DNA of 64,000 nt from Granulicella cerasi (lineage in GTDB: Bacteria > Acidobacteriota > Terriglobia > Terriglobales > Acidobacteriaceae), in contig NZ_JAGSYD010000004.1 of NCBI RefSeq assembly GCF_025685575.1, positions 303,188-367,187 of the forward strand, in the 5' to 3' direction. This document shows, piece by piece, positions 26,875-37,100 of the stretch (position 1 is its first letter; each line of letters begins with the position of its first letter). The notes under the pieces are model-generated. The model had not been told where the DNA came from. It ran no database searches and saw only the letters and a list, made by a program, of their open reading frames with translations. The translations under genes and the position numbers were made by a program.

Positions 26875-28077
26875 GTGCAACAGCCTTCCCTACGCAAGTC
26901 TCAACACGAAACTTCGCCCCACCGCGCACTGATCCCGACCACGGCGCTGATCTTCGCCGGATATGCAGTGATCGGCCTGGAGGCCGCAGCATTGCCCGTT
27001 TTCGTGCACCAGCGTTTGGGGTTGAGTGTTCAGTGGGCGGGCATCGCGGTGAGCGCGCAGTTTGTGGCGACGCTGCTCAATCGCCCGTTCGCCGGCGCAA
27101 CGGTTGACCGCCTTAGACCGCAGCGAGCCATGTTCGGCGGCCTGCTGCTCTGCCTCGTCAGTTCCGCGTTACTCGCTGTAGCTGGCTTACTGCGTGGGCA
27201 CCCTCTTGCCGTCTACGGAGTCATCCTCATCAGCCGATTGATCCTCGGCTTCGCGATGAGCTGGGTGCCGGTAGCCGGAACAGTCTGGGGCATCGCTCGC
27301 GTCGGCCCGTCGCACACCGCACAAGTCGTCGCCTGGAGCGGCGTCGCGTCCTACGGTTCGCTCGCTCTCGGCTCACCGCTGGGACTGATGCTGGCGCAGC
27401 GATACGGCCTGCTGGCGCTGGGTCTCGTCTCAGGGATTGTTGTCGCGGTCGCGGCACTGCTTTCTATGCGCGTCGAGGCCGCACCGCAGACACAGGGAGC
27501 GCGTCTCCGCTTCGCCGCTGTCTTTGGCCGCGTCTTCCCCTTCGGCGGAATGCTGGCGCTCGCCGCTTCCGGCTTCGGCTGCTTCCTTTCGCTGATCACC
27601 ATCGTGTTCACCTCGCGGCACTGGGCTCATCCGGGACTGCCACTCACGGTCTACGGCATCTGCTTTGTTGCCATGCGACTCTTCGCGTCGCCACTCTCGA
27701 AGAACGTCGGCCCTATCCGCACAGCGACTGCCTCGCTCACACTGCAGATCGTTGGTCTGCTACTGCTTTCGCAGGCAGGATCGCCGCTTCCGGGTCTGAT
27801 CGCTGCGGGCCTCATCGGCTCGGGATTCTCGCTGGTCTTCCCTGCGCTTTGCGTGCTCGCGATACAGTCCGTCGATCCGGCGAACCAGGCTTCTGCCGTG
27901 AGCGTCTTCACCGCGTTCATCGAACTCTCTTTGGCGATCACAACGGCGGTCTCCGGCTGGATGCTCGAGCGGATCGGATTTTCGCGCACCTTCGAGTGCG
28001 CCGCTGCACTCGCGCTGGCTTCGCTGCTCGCGCTATTGTTCGTCAGACGCGATGAAAACGCCCCGAGTTTTCAGTAG
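26875..28077 (+). CDS. MFS transporter (YhhS/YfcJ-like)
   Basis: 400 residues from the GTG at 26,875 (VQQPSLRKSQHETS); the frame is also open from an ATG at 26,845. About 12 membrane helices are evident, starting ALIPTTALIFAGYAVIGLEA. The MFS loop 2-3 motif is present in divergent form (ATVDRLRPQRA). The profile fits the YhhS/YfcJ group of inner-membrane efflux proteins of the arabinose-exporter type. It is divergent from the LacI regulator with starts about 85 bp apart, a pairing that suggests regulation by it. Substrate unknown; export of a sugar derivative is possible. Confidence 0.85.
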   Translation: MQQPSLRKSQHETSPHRALIPTTALIFAGYAVIGLEAAALPVFVHQRLGLSVQWAGIAVSAQFVATLLNRPFAGATVDRLRPQRAMFGGLLLCLVSSALLAVAGLLRGHPLAVYGVILISRLILGFAMSWVPVAGTVWGIARVGPSHTAQVVAWSGVASYGSLALGSPLGLMLAQRYGLLALGLVSGIVVAVAALLSMRVEAAPQTQGARLRFAAVFGRVFPFGGMLALAASGFGCFLSLITIVFTSRHWAHPGLPLTVYGICFVAMRLFASPLSKNVGPIRTATASLTLQIVGLLLLSQAGSPLPGLIAAGLIGSGFSLVFPALCVLAIQSVDPANQASAVSVFTAFIELSLAITTAVSGWMLERIGFSRTFECAAALALASLLALLFVRRDENAPSFQ

Positions 28078-28102
28078 CGCTCCTGCGGTTTTCGATAAGT
28101 GC

Positions 28103-28132
28103 TTGACAAAACATCCGCTTACACGCGATGGT
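28103..28132 (+). promoter_or_regulatory. candidate promoter of lipoprotein gene
   Basis: A perfect TTGACA box at 28,103-28,108 is followed after 18 bases by GATGGT (3 of 6 match to TATAAT). The inferred start of transcription near 28,139 lies about 18 bases before the inverted-repeat operator. The -10 match is weak. Confidence 0.45.
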
Positions 28133-28156
28133 GCTAGTCGCAACAAAACAAGCCTG

Positions 28157-28170
28157 TTCAATCGCTTGAA
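28157..28170. promoter_or_regulatory. candidate LacI-type operator 1
   Basis: TTCAATCGCTTGAA is an inverted repeat (TTCAA ... TTGAA) around a central CG. It lies 54 bases from the 5' end of the TTGACA box and 39 bases before the lipoprotein ATG. It matches the sites at 30,588 and 46,437. Confidence 0.6.
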
Positions 28171-28208
28171 TATCGCGACGACACATCGTTCGTGAAAGGG
28201 ACATACCC

Positions 28209-30443
28209 ATGTTTGCTCGGCAAGCACTTTTAGCGGCTTCAGTCGCTCTTTCGGCAGTGGCATCTAGTTTTCTCCTCTCTGGTTGTGGCGCAAGTTCAGC
28301 CTTCGGCGGAGCAGCCAACCTCTCCAGCCCCGCGAGCGGCTCCCATCTGATGAGCGGCATTCTTCACGGCGGACCGAACCCGGTCATCGGCGCCACCATG
28401 ACGCTGTACACCACGGGCAGCGACTACGGCGCGTCCGCTACGGTGATCTCAACAACGACGACCGACTCCAACGGCTTCTTCAATTTCGCGCTCCCCTCCA
28501 CGAGCGCAGCCTGCCCCAGCGGCAAGTTCGCTTACGTGACGGCCTACAGCGGTTCGACCGGCTCGGGCAGCTCGAACCCGAACTCGCTGCTGATGGTTCC
28601 CGTCGGAAGCTGCGATGCGAATTACACGACCGTTGCCAGCACGGACGCCAACAACGTGACGACCTACGTCAACACCTACAACGGCCCTGGCCTCTGGATC
28701 GATGAGCTGACGACCGCCATGTCTGCCTATGCGCTGAGTGGATTCATGTCCGTCACAGGGGGCACGGTCAACATCGGTGCTCCTGCCAACAATACGGCGA
28801 CAGCATCGACCACGACGGCATCGGCTGCAGGCCTGTCTCACGCCTTCGCCAATGCGCTGAACCTGTTCAACAACTCGACCGGCCAGCCGTACGCAAACTA
28901 CGCCAACCGCTCCGCTGGTGGAGTGATCCCTGACGCGGAAATCTATCTCCTCGGCAACATCCTGCAGGCCTGCGTCAACTCCAACGGCGTGACCGGCACA
29001 AACACCGCCACCGCGAATGATGGCTCCCCCTGCGGAAAGCTCTTCAGCATGACCACGCCTCCGTCCACAGGTGCGGCAACGCCGACCAACACGCTCGCTG
29101 CGATGCTGAATCTTGTTCACTTCCCGAACCCGTCCGTGAACACCTGGAACAGCACCTGCACCGCTGCGGCGTCCGGCACGACGACGGCAACGAACTGCCT
29201 CTTCAACCTCGCGGCCGCTTCGGGCGCCTACGTGGGCGCGCTCACATCCGCTCCGCCGGACTGGACGCTTGCGGTGGTCTATCCGCAGGGCTATGGAGTG
29301 GGTACGGGATGCGCTTCGGGCTCTACCTGCGGTGGCATCAACTACGCCTACCATGTGGCGACGGACTACGCCGACAACGTCTATGTGCTCAACACAGACT
29401 CCAGCACGCCGACCTTCACCAATATCGACGGCTTCGCCTTCGACGGCACGCCGCTCTTTGCGACCGCGAACGATTCCACACACAGCCAGATTCGCCAGAT
29501 CTCGACGGACACCATCGGTCACGTGATGGGCACGAACGCCACCACGAAGACGGCCGCAACAAACTTTCTGATGGTGTACGGCACAGGCCTGAACAGCACG
29601 ACAGCCGGCGCGCTCGTGGCGTCGGTCTCGACGGCCACCGACACCCCGGTCAATACGGCGGTCGATCCGTACAACAACGTATTCTTTGTCTCGAACGCTT
29701 CGGGTGGCAGCTTGCGTCGTGCGGCCTACAGCGGATCCCCGTCAGCGCCCACATACACCGTCTCCGCTCTCACACCGGGCGTCACTCCGGGTGGATCATT
29801 GCAGATCGGTTTCGACTCCAACCTCGGCATCTATGTGCAGGAGTCGACCTCTGGCAGCAGTTTCAAGATCGACTACGCAGTGAACACAGGCACCTTCGCA
29901 GCGCCTGCCTATACCAGCGCCTTCGTAAGCACGACGGTGACGGCAGCCGCTGCGGCAGCCAGCAGCTTTGGACTGGTGGTCGACAGCAGCAACAACGCCT
30001 ACGCCGCCGCCACGAACGGCTGGTACAAGGTGACGAAGGCAAACAGCGGCAGCTCCACATCGCTCAGCGCTGGATCGACGATCGCCATCCCTGTCGCCAA
30101 CTCCGCGCTCAGCACGATCTACACGCGCTTCCTGTCGACGGACGGCCTCGGCTATATCTATGGCCCGGACAACGCCAATGGCGGCTACGCCAGCGGCGTC
30201 TCGGTCTACGATGCAGCGGACGGACTTGCACTCGGCACCTACAAAGGCTGCTATGTCGTGAGCAAGGTTTGCGGTACGACGGCGAGCACCACACCGATCT
30301 ACTCTCCGCGTGGTGTCGCCATCGACAGCTCAGGCGATCTCTGGGTCGTCGCGGGTGCGAGCCATGATCTCACCGAGATGATCGGCGCAGCCGCACCAAC
30401 GTGGCCGGCGCTCTCCATGGTGAAGACCGGTCGCCCGCAGTAA
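28209..30443 (+). CDS. secreted lipoprotein with NHL-like beta-propeller region
   Basis: 744 residues. The signal peptide ends in a lipobox, LLSG-C26, so the mature protein is expected to be lipid-anchored. After a Gly/Ser-rich linker, residues about 45-110 resemble a carboxypeptidase-regulatory-like beta sandwich (GATMTLYTTGSDYG). The C-terminal half carries spaced NHL-like strands (ATDYADNVYVLNTD, TAVDPYNNVFFVSN, GVAIDSSGDLWVVAG), suggesting an incomplete or divergent propeller. Composition is Ser/Thr/Ala/Asn-rich, typical of surface proteins. AAAGGGAC serves as ribosome-binding site. It has its own operator and a strong terminator. It may bind glycans at the cell surface; that is inference from the context. 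Confidence 0.8.
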   Translation: MFARQALLAASVALSAVASSFLLSGCGASSAFGGAANLSSPASGSHLMSGILHGGPNPVIGATMTLYTTGSDYGASATVISTTTTDSNGFFNFALPSTSAACPSGKFAYVTAYSGSTGSGSSNPNSLLMVPVGSCDANYTTVASTDANNVTTYVNTYNGPGLWIDELTTAMSAYALSGFMSVTGGTVNIGAPANNTATASTTTASAAGLSHAFANALNLFNNSTGQPYANYANRSAGGVIPDAEIYLLGNILQACVNSNGVTGTNTATANDGSPCGKLFSMTTPPSTGAATPTNTLAAMLNLVHFPNPSVNTWNSTCTAAASGTTTATNCLFNLAAASGAYVGALTSAPPDWTLAVVYPQGYGVGTGCASGSTCGGINYAYHVATDYADNVYVLNTDSSTPTFTNIDGFAFDGTPLFATANDSTHSQIRQISTDTIGHVMGTNATTKTAATNFLMVYGTGLNSTTAGALVASVSTATDTPVNTAVDPYNNVFFVSNASGGSLRRAAYSGSPSAPTYTVSALTPGVTPGGSLQIGFDSNLGIYVQESTSGSSFKIDYAVNTGTFAAPAYTSAFVSTTVTAAAAAASSFGLVVDSSNNAYAAATNGWYKVTKANSGSSTSLSAGSTIAIPVANSALSTIYTRFLSTDGLGYIYGPDNANGGYASGVSVYDAADGLALGTYKGCYVVSKVCGTTASTTPIYSPRGVAIDSSGDLWVVAGASHDLTEMIGAAAPTWPALSMVKTGRPQ

Positions 30444-30461
30444 CGCCTTCGTCAGAACGAT

Positions 30462-30488
30462 AAGAGAGGGCCCTTGAGGCCCTCTCTT
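30462..30488 (+). terminator. Rho-independent terminator
   Basis: An 11-bp perfect stem AAGAGAGGGCC / GGCCCTCTCTT with a 5-base loop, 18 bases after the lipoprotein gene. It separates that gene from the receptor transcription unit. Confidence 0.88.
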
Positions 30489-30531
30489 CCTGCGTAAAGG
30501 CTGCATGCCTTCGCGCGTTCGCATTCGACAC

Positions 30532-30561
30532 TTGACATTTCTATCTCTGCATAGCTACAAC
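30532..30561 (+). promoter_or_regulatory. candidate promoter of TonB-dependent receptor gene
   Basis: TTGACA at 30,532-30,537, an 18-base spacer and TACAAC at 30,556-30,561 (4 of 6 match to TATAAT). The layout relative to the operator nearly copies that at 28,103. Confidence 0.6.
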
Positions 30562-30587
30562 GTTTCCCGTCCCACAGATTGTTATTA

Positions 30588-30601
30588 TTCAACCGCTTGA
30601 C
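30588..30601. promoter_or_regulatory. candidate LacI-type operator 2
   Basis: TTCAACCGCTTGAC has the same imperfect inverted repeat around a central CG. It starts 56 bases after the 5' end of the TTGACA box and ends 19 bases before the receptor ATG, where a bound repressor would block early elongation. Confidence 0.6.
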
Positions 30602-30620
30602 TAGCACCACTGGAGTCGCA

Positions 30621-33600
30621 ATGCCCTTTCGCCCAACCTGGCTCGTTCGTCGCAAGCTTTCCCTTCTTCCTGTAGCTCTCTGCCTCACGGCAACGATGGC
30701 CTTCACTGCGCCCTCGGTGCTCCACGCACAGGCGCAGAATACCGGCGAGCTTAGCGGCAATATCTCGGACCAGGGCCATGCCCTCGTGCCTAACGCGAGC
30801 GTGCAGCTCGTGAACGAAGACAAGGGCAACGTGCTCACTACGAAGGCGAACGCGCAGGGACAATATGCGTTCCACGATCTCCTGGTAGGTAGCTACACGC
30901 TGCGCGTGACAGCGCAAGGCTTCAGTGCCTTCGAGTCGCACCACATCTCCATCGACGCGGACTCGCGCTTCCGCGTGGACGCCGAGCTCAAGCCCGGCGA
31001 CGTACAGGCCACCGTGCAGGTCGATGCCGACGCCGTTGCCGTGGATACGCAATCAGCGACCGTGCAGCAGGTCATCGACAACCAGCTCGTCGAAAACCTT
31101 CCGCTCGACGGCAACAATGTTGTCGGACTCGCGGCCATGCTTCCCGGCGTCACGGACGTTAGCGCGCCGACCACCTTCACCGATGAAAACGGCGGTGCGA
31201 CGTACAGCTCCAACGGTTCGCGCAGCGGTTCAAACCTCTACCTCTTTGACGGCCTTCTTTGGAACAACCTCTATCTGAACACCGGCCTGAACTACCCGAA
31301 CCACGCGGTGCTCAATCAGGTCAGCGTGCAGCTGAACAACTACACGGCGCAGTACGGCCGTAACGCAGGCTCGATCTTCAACGTTGTCTCCAAGTCCGGC
31401 GGCAACCTCGTCCATGGCGAACTCTTTTTCCATGTGCATAACTCGGTGACCGACGCGTCGGACTACTTTTCGCACAAGCGTCCGCCACAAGAGACGTATC
31501 AGTTCGGTGGTGCGGTCGGCGGACCGATCATTCGCGACAAGCTCTTCTACGAGCTTGAATATCAAAGCTACGTGGGCAATAGCCCGCTGCAAGGCAACGC
31601 CGCCACGCTCTCGCTCGCGGACCGTGGCCTCAATGTCGACGGAACACCTCACCTTTGCACCCCTGCAACAGGGATCCCAGCTGGCGACACCTGCGCGGAT
31701 TTCTCCGGCGATGTGAAGAGCGGCGGTAACGTCAACGCTCTCATCGTGAACCCGGTCTACACGTCCCCCACCACGTCGGTGGGCACAAACCCGACGACCG
31801 CGATCTCGCAGTTGAACTCGACGTGGGCGGCACAAGGCAATAGTGGAACGAACCCTTGCATCGGCATCCTCCAAGCGATGACGAGCTCCATCGGAGGCTA
31901 TCTGCCGGGCGCGCAGATTCCTTCGGAATGCCTGGATCCGACCATCCAGCGCATCTTGAAGGCAGGCTACATGCCCCTGCCCGACACCGTGCTGGGTACA
32001 TCGCAGTTTCTTTACTCGAGCCTTATCGTTCCGCGTCCGCAGCATGAGTACGGCGGCTTCGCGCGTGTGGATTACAACCTCTCCGCGCGTCAGCAGATGG
32101 TCTTCCGCTTCTACCGCACGGAGAACTCGGACTACACCTCGATCGGCGCCAACGACAGCTCGTATGGCGTGCCGAACTACGAGCGCGACCAGAATGGAGC
32201 CATCATCACGGCAGGCTCCGTGAGCCACACGCTCATCGTGACCCCGAACCTGCTCAACACTGCAACGCTTGGCTACAAGCGCTACGACTACAGCGTGCTG
32301 CCCGCTGACTCGAGCGACCTCGGAACCTTCGGCTCGCTCTTCTCGCGCCCGGGACATCACTCCATGCCGTACATGAACATCGAGACACGCGTGCATCTCG
32401 GCAATTCGCAAAACGCCTACACACAAAGCGTCAACGAGAACACCGAGTTCCGCGACGATGTCTCCTGGCAGAAGGGCCGCCATAACTTCCAGTTCGGCGT
32501 CAACTACCTCTACCTCCAGTACCTCAACCATCGCGACAACGTCGGCAGCTTCACCTTCGAGGGCAATCCCGGCTACACGGGATCACAGGCAGCCGACTTC
32601 ATGATGGGCCTCATCTACTCGATGAGCGTGGGCAACGGACAGACGATCGCGGGTGTACAGAACGCGATCTACGGATACGGCCAGGACACCTGGCGCATCC
32701 TGCCGCGCCTCACGCTGTCGCTCGGCGTCCGCTACGAACTGCCCTTCATGTGGCGTCAGCCGAAGGGTGAATCGGCGACCTTTATCCGCGGCTATCAATC
32801 GCAGGTCTTCCCCAACGCCCCGGCGGGTATCGCCTTCGTCGGCGATCGCGGAGTGCCCGACTCGCTGGTCAGCACGGACTACAGCAACGTCTCGCCGCGT
32901 ATCGGCATTGCATACGACGTCTTCGGCAACGGTCGCACCGCAGTGCGTGCAGGCTTTGGCAGTTTCTACGACGCGATCCCCGCAACCGTGGTCGGCCTCA
33001 CGCAGCCTTACACCTACCGCGCTTTCTACCAGAACCCAGCTGGCAGCATCACGAATCCACTGGCGGGCCTGCCTGCTATCCCTGCGGACTTCACGAAGGG
33101 CAACGCCAGCTTCCCGGGTCTTGCATCCATCATCTACCCTGACCCGAACTTCAAGAACGGTTACACCTACGCGTTCAACCTCGGCGTACAGCAGCAGGTC
33201 AGCAGCGGCAGCACGATCGAGGTGCTGTACATCGGTCGCCTTGGTCGTAAGCTGCTTATCCCCGAAGATCAGAATCCTTCGATCATCGACTGCTCCGGCT
33301 CGTACTACGCGTCGAACCCCTCGCTCTACTGCCCTACGGCGATTCTTTCCGCGCAGTATCCGCTGCGTTCGCGTTACCCCGGATTTAACTACGGCGGTCA
33401 AGGCGTAGTCCGACTCACCTCTGCGGCAACATCGAACTACAACGCACTGCAGGTGGTCTATCAGCAGCGCACCTTCAAGAATCTCACCGTCACCGCGAAC
33501 TACTCGTACTCGCGCACGATGGATATTGCATCGACGCTAGGCACAAGCAACCAGCTTTCGCAGCCGGACAATATCGGATTCGATTACGGTCCGTCCTCAC

Positions 33601-34172
33601 AGAACGCCACGCATATCCTCAACGTGGGCTACCGCCTCACCTTCCCGAACGCGCGTCGCGGCTCCGCATGGGTGAAGAACATCGTGAATAACTGGTCGCT
33701 GAACGGCATGTACAACCTGCGCAGCGGACACCCGTTCAACCTCACCTTCGGTGGTGACGAGTCGGGTACGGACGAGCAGCCGCAGCGTGTGTATCTCACG
33801 CCGGGCGTCAGCCCCTTCCTTCCGAGCAACCGTCACCGTGCGGACAAGATCAAGCAGTGGTTCAACACTGCGGCCTTCAGCAAACCCGCTGCTTTCACGT
33901 TTGGCAACATCGGCCGCAACTCGATGGTGGGTCCGGCCTACACGAACATCCAGATGTCACTGGCGAAGAGCATTCGCGAAGACGGCATCCGCAAGGGCAT
34001 GCGCTCGCAGATTCGCCTTGAAGTCTTCAATCTCTTCAACACGGTGAATCTCGGCAACCCACGCGCGACCTACAGCGCTTCGTCCGCACAGGCCACGACC
34101 TTTGGTTCGATCAACGCCTCTGGCCAGAACGCTTCACGCCGCATTCAGTTCGGCTTCATTCAGTACTTCTAA
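30621..34172 (+). CDS. TonB-dependent receptor, Oar-like, with carboxypeptidase-regulatory-like domain
   Basis: 1183 residues from the ATG at 30,621 (GGAG lies 5 bases upstream; a TTG at 30,579 is in frame but would place the operator inside the gene). A signal peptide runs to about residue 38. A CarboxypepD-reg-like domain (ELSGNISDQGHALVPNASVQ, about 45-125), a plug (LPLDGNNVVGLAAMLPGV) and a long beta-barrel ending in Phe (QFGFIQYF) follow. This is the acidobacterial/myxobacterial Oar-type layout. Such receptors import large ligands such as oligosaccharides across the outer membrane using TonB energy. Its place beside glycan hydrolases supports a polysaccharide ligand, which is inference. 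It is followed 24 bp later by the NHL/Ig protein. Confidence 0.9.
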   Translation: MPFRPTWLVRRKLSLLPVALCLTATMAFTAPSVLHAQAQNTGELSGNISDQGHALVPNASVQLVNEDKGNVLTTKANAQGQYAFHDLLVGSYTLRVTAQGFSAFESHHISIDADSRFRVDAELKPGDVQATVQVDADAVAVDTQSATVQQVIDNQLVENLPLDGNNVVGLAAMLPGVTDVSAPTTFTDENGGATYSSNGSRSGSNLYLFDGLLWNNLYLNTGLNYPNHAVLNQVSVQLNNYTAQYGRNAGSIFNVVSKSGGNLVHGELFFHVHNSVTDASDYFSHKRPPQETYQFGGAVGGPIIRDKLFYELEYQSYVGNSPLQGNAATLSLADRGLNVDGTPHLCTPATGIPAGDTCADFSGDVKSGGNVNALIVNPVYTSPTTSVGTNPTTAISQLNSTWAAQGNSGTNPCIGILQAMTSSIGGYLPGAQIPSECLDPTIQRILKAGYMPLPDTVLGTSQFLYSSLIVPRPQHEYGGFARVDYNLSARQQMVFRFYRTENSDYTSIGANDSSYGVPNYERDQNGAIITAGSVSHTLIVTPNLLNTATLGYKRYDYSVLPADSSDLGTFGSLFSRPGHHSMPYMNIETRVHLGNSQNAYTQSVNENTEFRDDVSWQKGRHNFQFGVNYLYLQYLNHRDNVGSFTFEGNPGYTGSQAADFMMGLIYSMSVGNGQTIAGVQNAIYGYGQDTWRILPRLTLSLGVRYELPFMWRQPKGESATFIRGYQSQVFPNAPAGIAFVGDRGVPDSLVSTDYSNVSPRIGIAYDVFGNGRTAVRAGFGSFYDAIPATVVGLTQPYTYRAFYQNPAGSITNPLAGLPAIPADFTKGNASFPGLASIIYPDPNFKNGYTYAFNLGVQQQVSSGSTIEVLYIGRLGRKLLIPEDQNPSIIDCSGSYYASNPSLYCPTAILSAQYPLRSRYPGFNYGGQGVVRLTSAATSNYNALQVVYQQRTFKNLTVTANYSYSRTMDIASTLGTSNQLSQPDNIGFDYGPSSQNATHILNVGYRLTFPNARRGSAWVKNIVNNWSLNGMYNLRSGHPFNLTFGGDESGTDEQPQRVYLTPGVSPFLPSNRHRADKIKQWFNTAAFSKPAAFTFGNIGRNSMVGPAYTNIQMSLAKSIREDGIRKGMRSQIRLEVFNLFNTVNLGNPRATYSASSAQATTFGSINASGQNASRRIQFGFIQYF

Positions 34173-34196
34173 ATCGGAACGGAAAGGATCGATCTC

Positions 34197-37100
34197 ATGC
34201 AAACTCGTCATCTCCGTTCCTCTATCGTTTCCCGGGATAGCATCATGAAACTCTTCGGCATCGCACTCGCGCTTGTAACAGGCCTCGGCATCCAGACCGC
34301 CTCCGCGCAGACCAACGGCACGCCCGTCCCCTTCATCTCCACGGCTGCGGGCAATGGGTCAACCTCAACGATCTCGTCCTCGTGCACAACGGGGATTCCT
34401 GTCTTCTCGACCTCTGGCACGGGCAGCAACTACGGCGATGGTTGCCTTTCAACGCAGGCCGTACTCTCTGCACCGATCAGCACGCTCGTCGACAAGTACG
34501 GCAACCTCATCATTGCGGACCAGACGCACAACTCCATTCGCGTGGTCTACAACGGTGGCACAGACATGGCTGCAGCCATCGTTGCTGCGAACGTGCAGAC
34601 GACAGGCCTTACACCGACGAAGGGCAACATCTATACGCTCGTCGGAAGCCGTTCCGCAGTCGCTGCATCGCCTTACTACTGCAACGGCGCGAGTGGTGCA
34701 GTTGGACTCAACTCCACACTCGATGGCTGCCCGGGCATTCAGGCATACATTCAACCTCGCGGTCTTGGACTCGATGCGGATGGCAATATTTTCTTCGGCA
34801 GTGTTGCAGGTGCTTCAGCCGTACGTGTGGTCTACATCGCAGGAACAGCTGTCAAAACACTAATTACGAATGGCAATGCGAAGGCAACGTCGCCGCAAGC
34901 TGGTTATGTTTATGCAATCGCTGGAACGACCTCGTCCAGCTACGCAGGCGATGGTTCAATAGGGAGTGCAGCATCCGTCAACACGCCGCGCGGATTTGTG
35001 ATCGATGGAAGTGAGAATGTCTACTTCGCAGATAACCTCAACAATGTTGTTCGTCGTATCGATGGAACGACCGGAGTTCTATCCACCATTGCTGGTCATT
35101 GCATTCAGGTAAAGAACCCGACGAGCGGCGCAATCACCTGTACAGCTACCGCAACAAGTGGTGATGGTGCAGCCGCAACCGATGCGTCGGTCAACATCTA
35201 TCAGCCTTACGCTGTAGCGATCGACTCCAACGGCAACCTCTTCATCGCAGAAGGCGGCTCAACAACAGTTCCCGGTCGAGTTCGCGTGGTCTATGCAGGC
35301 GGAACGCTCCCCGGCATCACGAGCCCCGTCGTTGGAAACATCTACACCTATGCGGGTGGCGCAAGTACGGCGAGCACCGCGACTGCAGCGCAGAAGGCGA
35401 CCTTCCAGTTCATCTATGGCGTCGCAATCGATCAGGCGGGCTACGTGTATGCGACGGAGTATCGCAGCGGCAGCAGCGGCGGCAATCACATCTATCGCAT
35501 CGATCCGACGACCGGCGGCCTGCTCATTCTTGCAGGCAGCGGCACGACCAGCACTGTTGCGTACACCTGCGCAGGTCTAACATCGACCAATGCCATCGGT
35601 GATGGCTGCCCCGCCCCGCTCGGCAACCTCAACACCCCGCAAGGCCCCGTCGCGTTCGATGCGCAAGGCAATGCATACGTCGCGGACCGCATGAACAACG
35701 TCATACGCAAGCTGACGTGGAACAACGTGTTCCCGTCTACTGCGGTCGGCTCCAGCACCACGCAGAACCAGGCGTTCTATCTCTCTGCGGGTACGACGCT
35801 GCTGGCGAAGAGCATCACGAGCGGCGGTAGTGCATCGACGGAGTTCACCACCAACCCCACACCCGACAACTGCACCGTCAACACGAGCATCGCAGCCGCA
35901 ATCGTCTGCGTGAATAGCGTGACGTTCAAGCCCAGCACAGCAGGCTCGCGCGCCGCCGTCTACACGCTGACGGACGCTACAGGAACCGTCGCGACGGAAC
36001 CACTCGTCGGCGTAGGCGTCGCTCCCCTGCTTACGATCATGCCTGGTACCAGGGCCACGATCGGCACGAACATCAAGCCCAGCGGTGTCAGCACCGACAA
36101 GCTCGGCAACGTCTACGTTTCCGATGCGACCGGCGGCCGAGTACTTCGCAGCACCGTGGCAGGCGGCGCAGGCACCGCTGTTCTCACCGGCCTCACCGCG
36201 CCACGTCAGTCTGCGGTGGATTCTGCTGGCAACCTCTTCGTTGCAGACTCGAGCAAGAATGCCGTGGTCGAACTCACTGCGAGTGGCGCGCAAGTCACAC
36301 TCGGTACGGGATTGAACGCGCCGCAGGGTGTGGCCGTCGATCGCTACAACAACCTTTACATCGCCGACACCGCCAACAATCGCTTGCTGTACCTCAACAT
36401 GGTGAACGGCGCGCAGTCGACCGTTTCGACAGGACTGGTCGCGCTGAGTTCCCCCTCGAGTCTCTACATCGATGCAGCGGGCGATGTTTACATCGTGAAC
36501 GCAGGCACGGCGAAGCTCGTCGAACTCCCCATCACGGGCCCCGCAACTGCAGTTGCCTTGCCTACATCCGTTGCCCCTGTGGCGGTCGCCTCTGATCTCT
36601 CCGGCACCTTGTTCATCGCGGACAGCGGTACGCAATCGGTCCTCTCACTTTCCGCTGGAGCCAGCGCCACCACGACGCTCATCAGCGGCTTCACCACGCT
36701 GACCGGCATCGCCGTTGGCCCATCCGGCAATCTCTTCGTGAGCGACAGCGGCGCCACCTCCGCGGTGGCATACAACACGAACGCTAGCAGCTACACATTT
36801 CCCACGACGAACCTGGGCCAATCGAGCCTCCCCACAGCGGTGACAGTTTCAAACTTCGGCAACGCGGCAGCCACACTCGCCACGCCGCCGTACAGCCAGA
36901 GCGGTACATCCGCGGCGTTCCCGATTTCCGGCACCGCGGGCTGCGCAGCGGCGCAGTCGCTTGGCGGCGGCGCTTCGTGCGTCGACAGCTTCACCTTTAC
37001 GCCAACGGTCACGGGCACGCAGAGTTCCACGACGACATTTGCCGCGACGACTGGGCAGAGTGCAGCGATCACCTTCACCGGCCTCGCGACCAATCTCATC

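Noticed and set aside
28449..29522. Minus-strand frame opposite the lipoprotein gene
   Set aside because: Val/Arg/Gly-rich shadow with no start signal; the plus-strand lipoprotein has a lipobox, ribosome-binding site, promoter and terminator.
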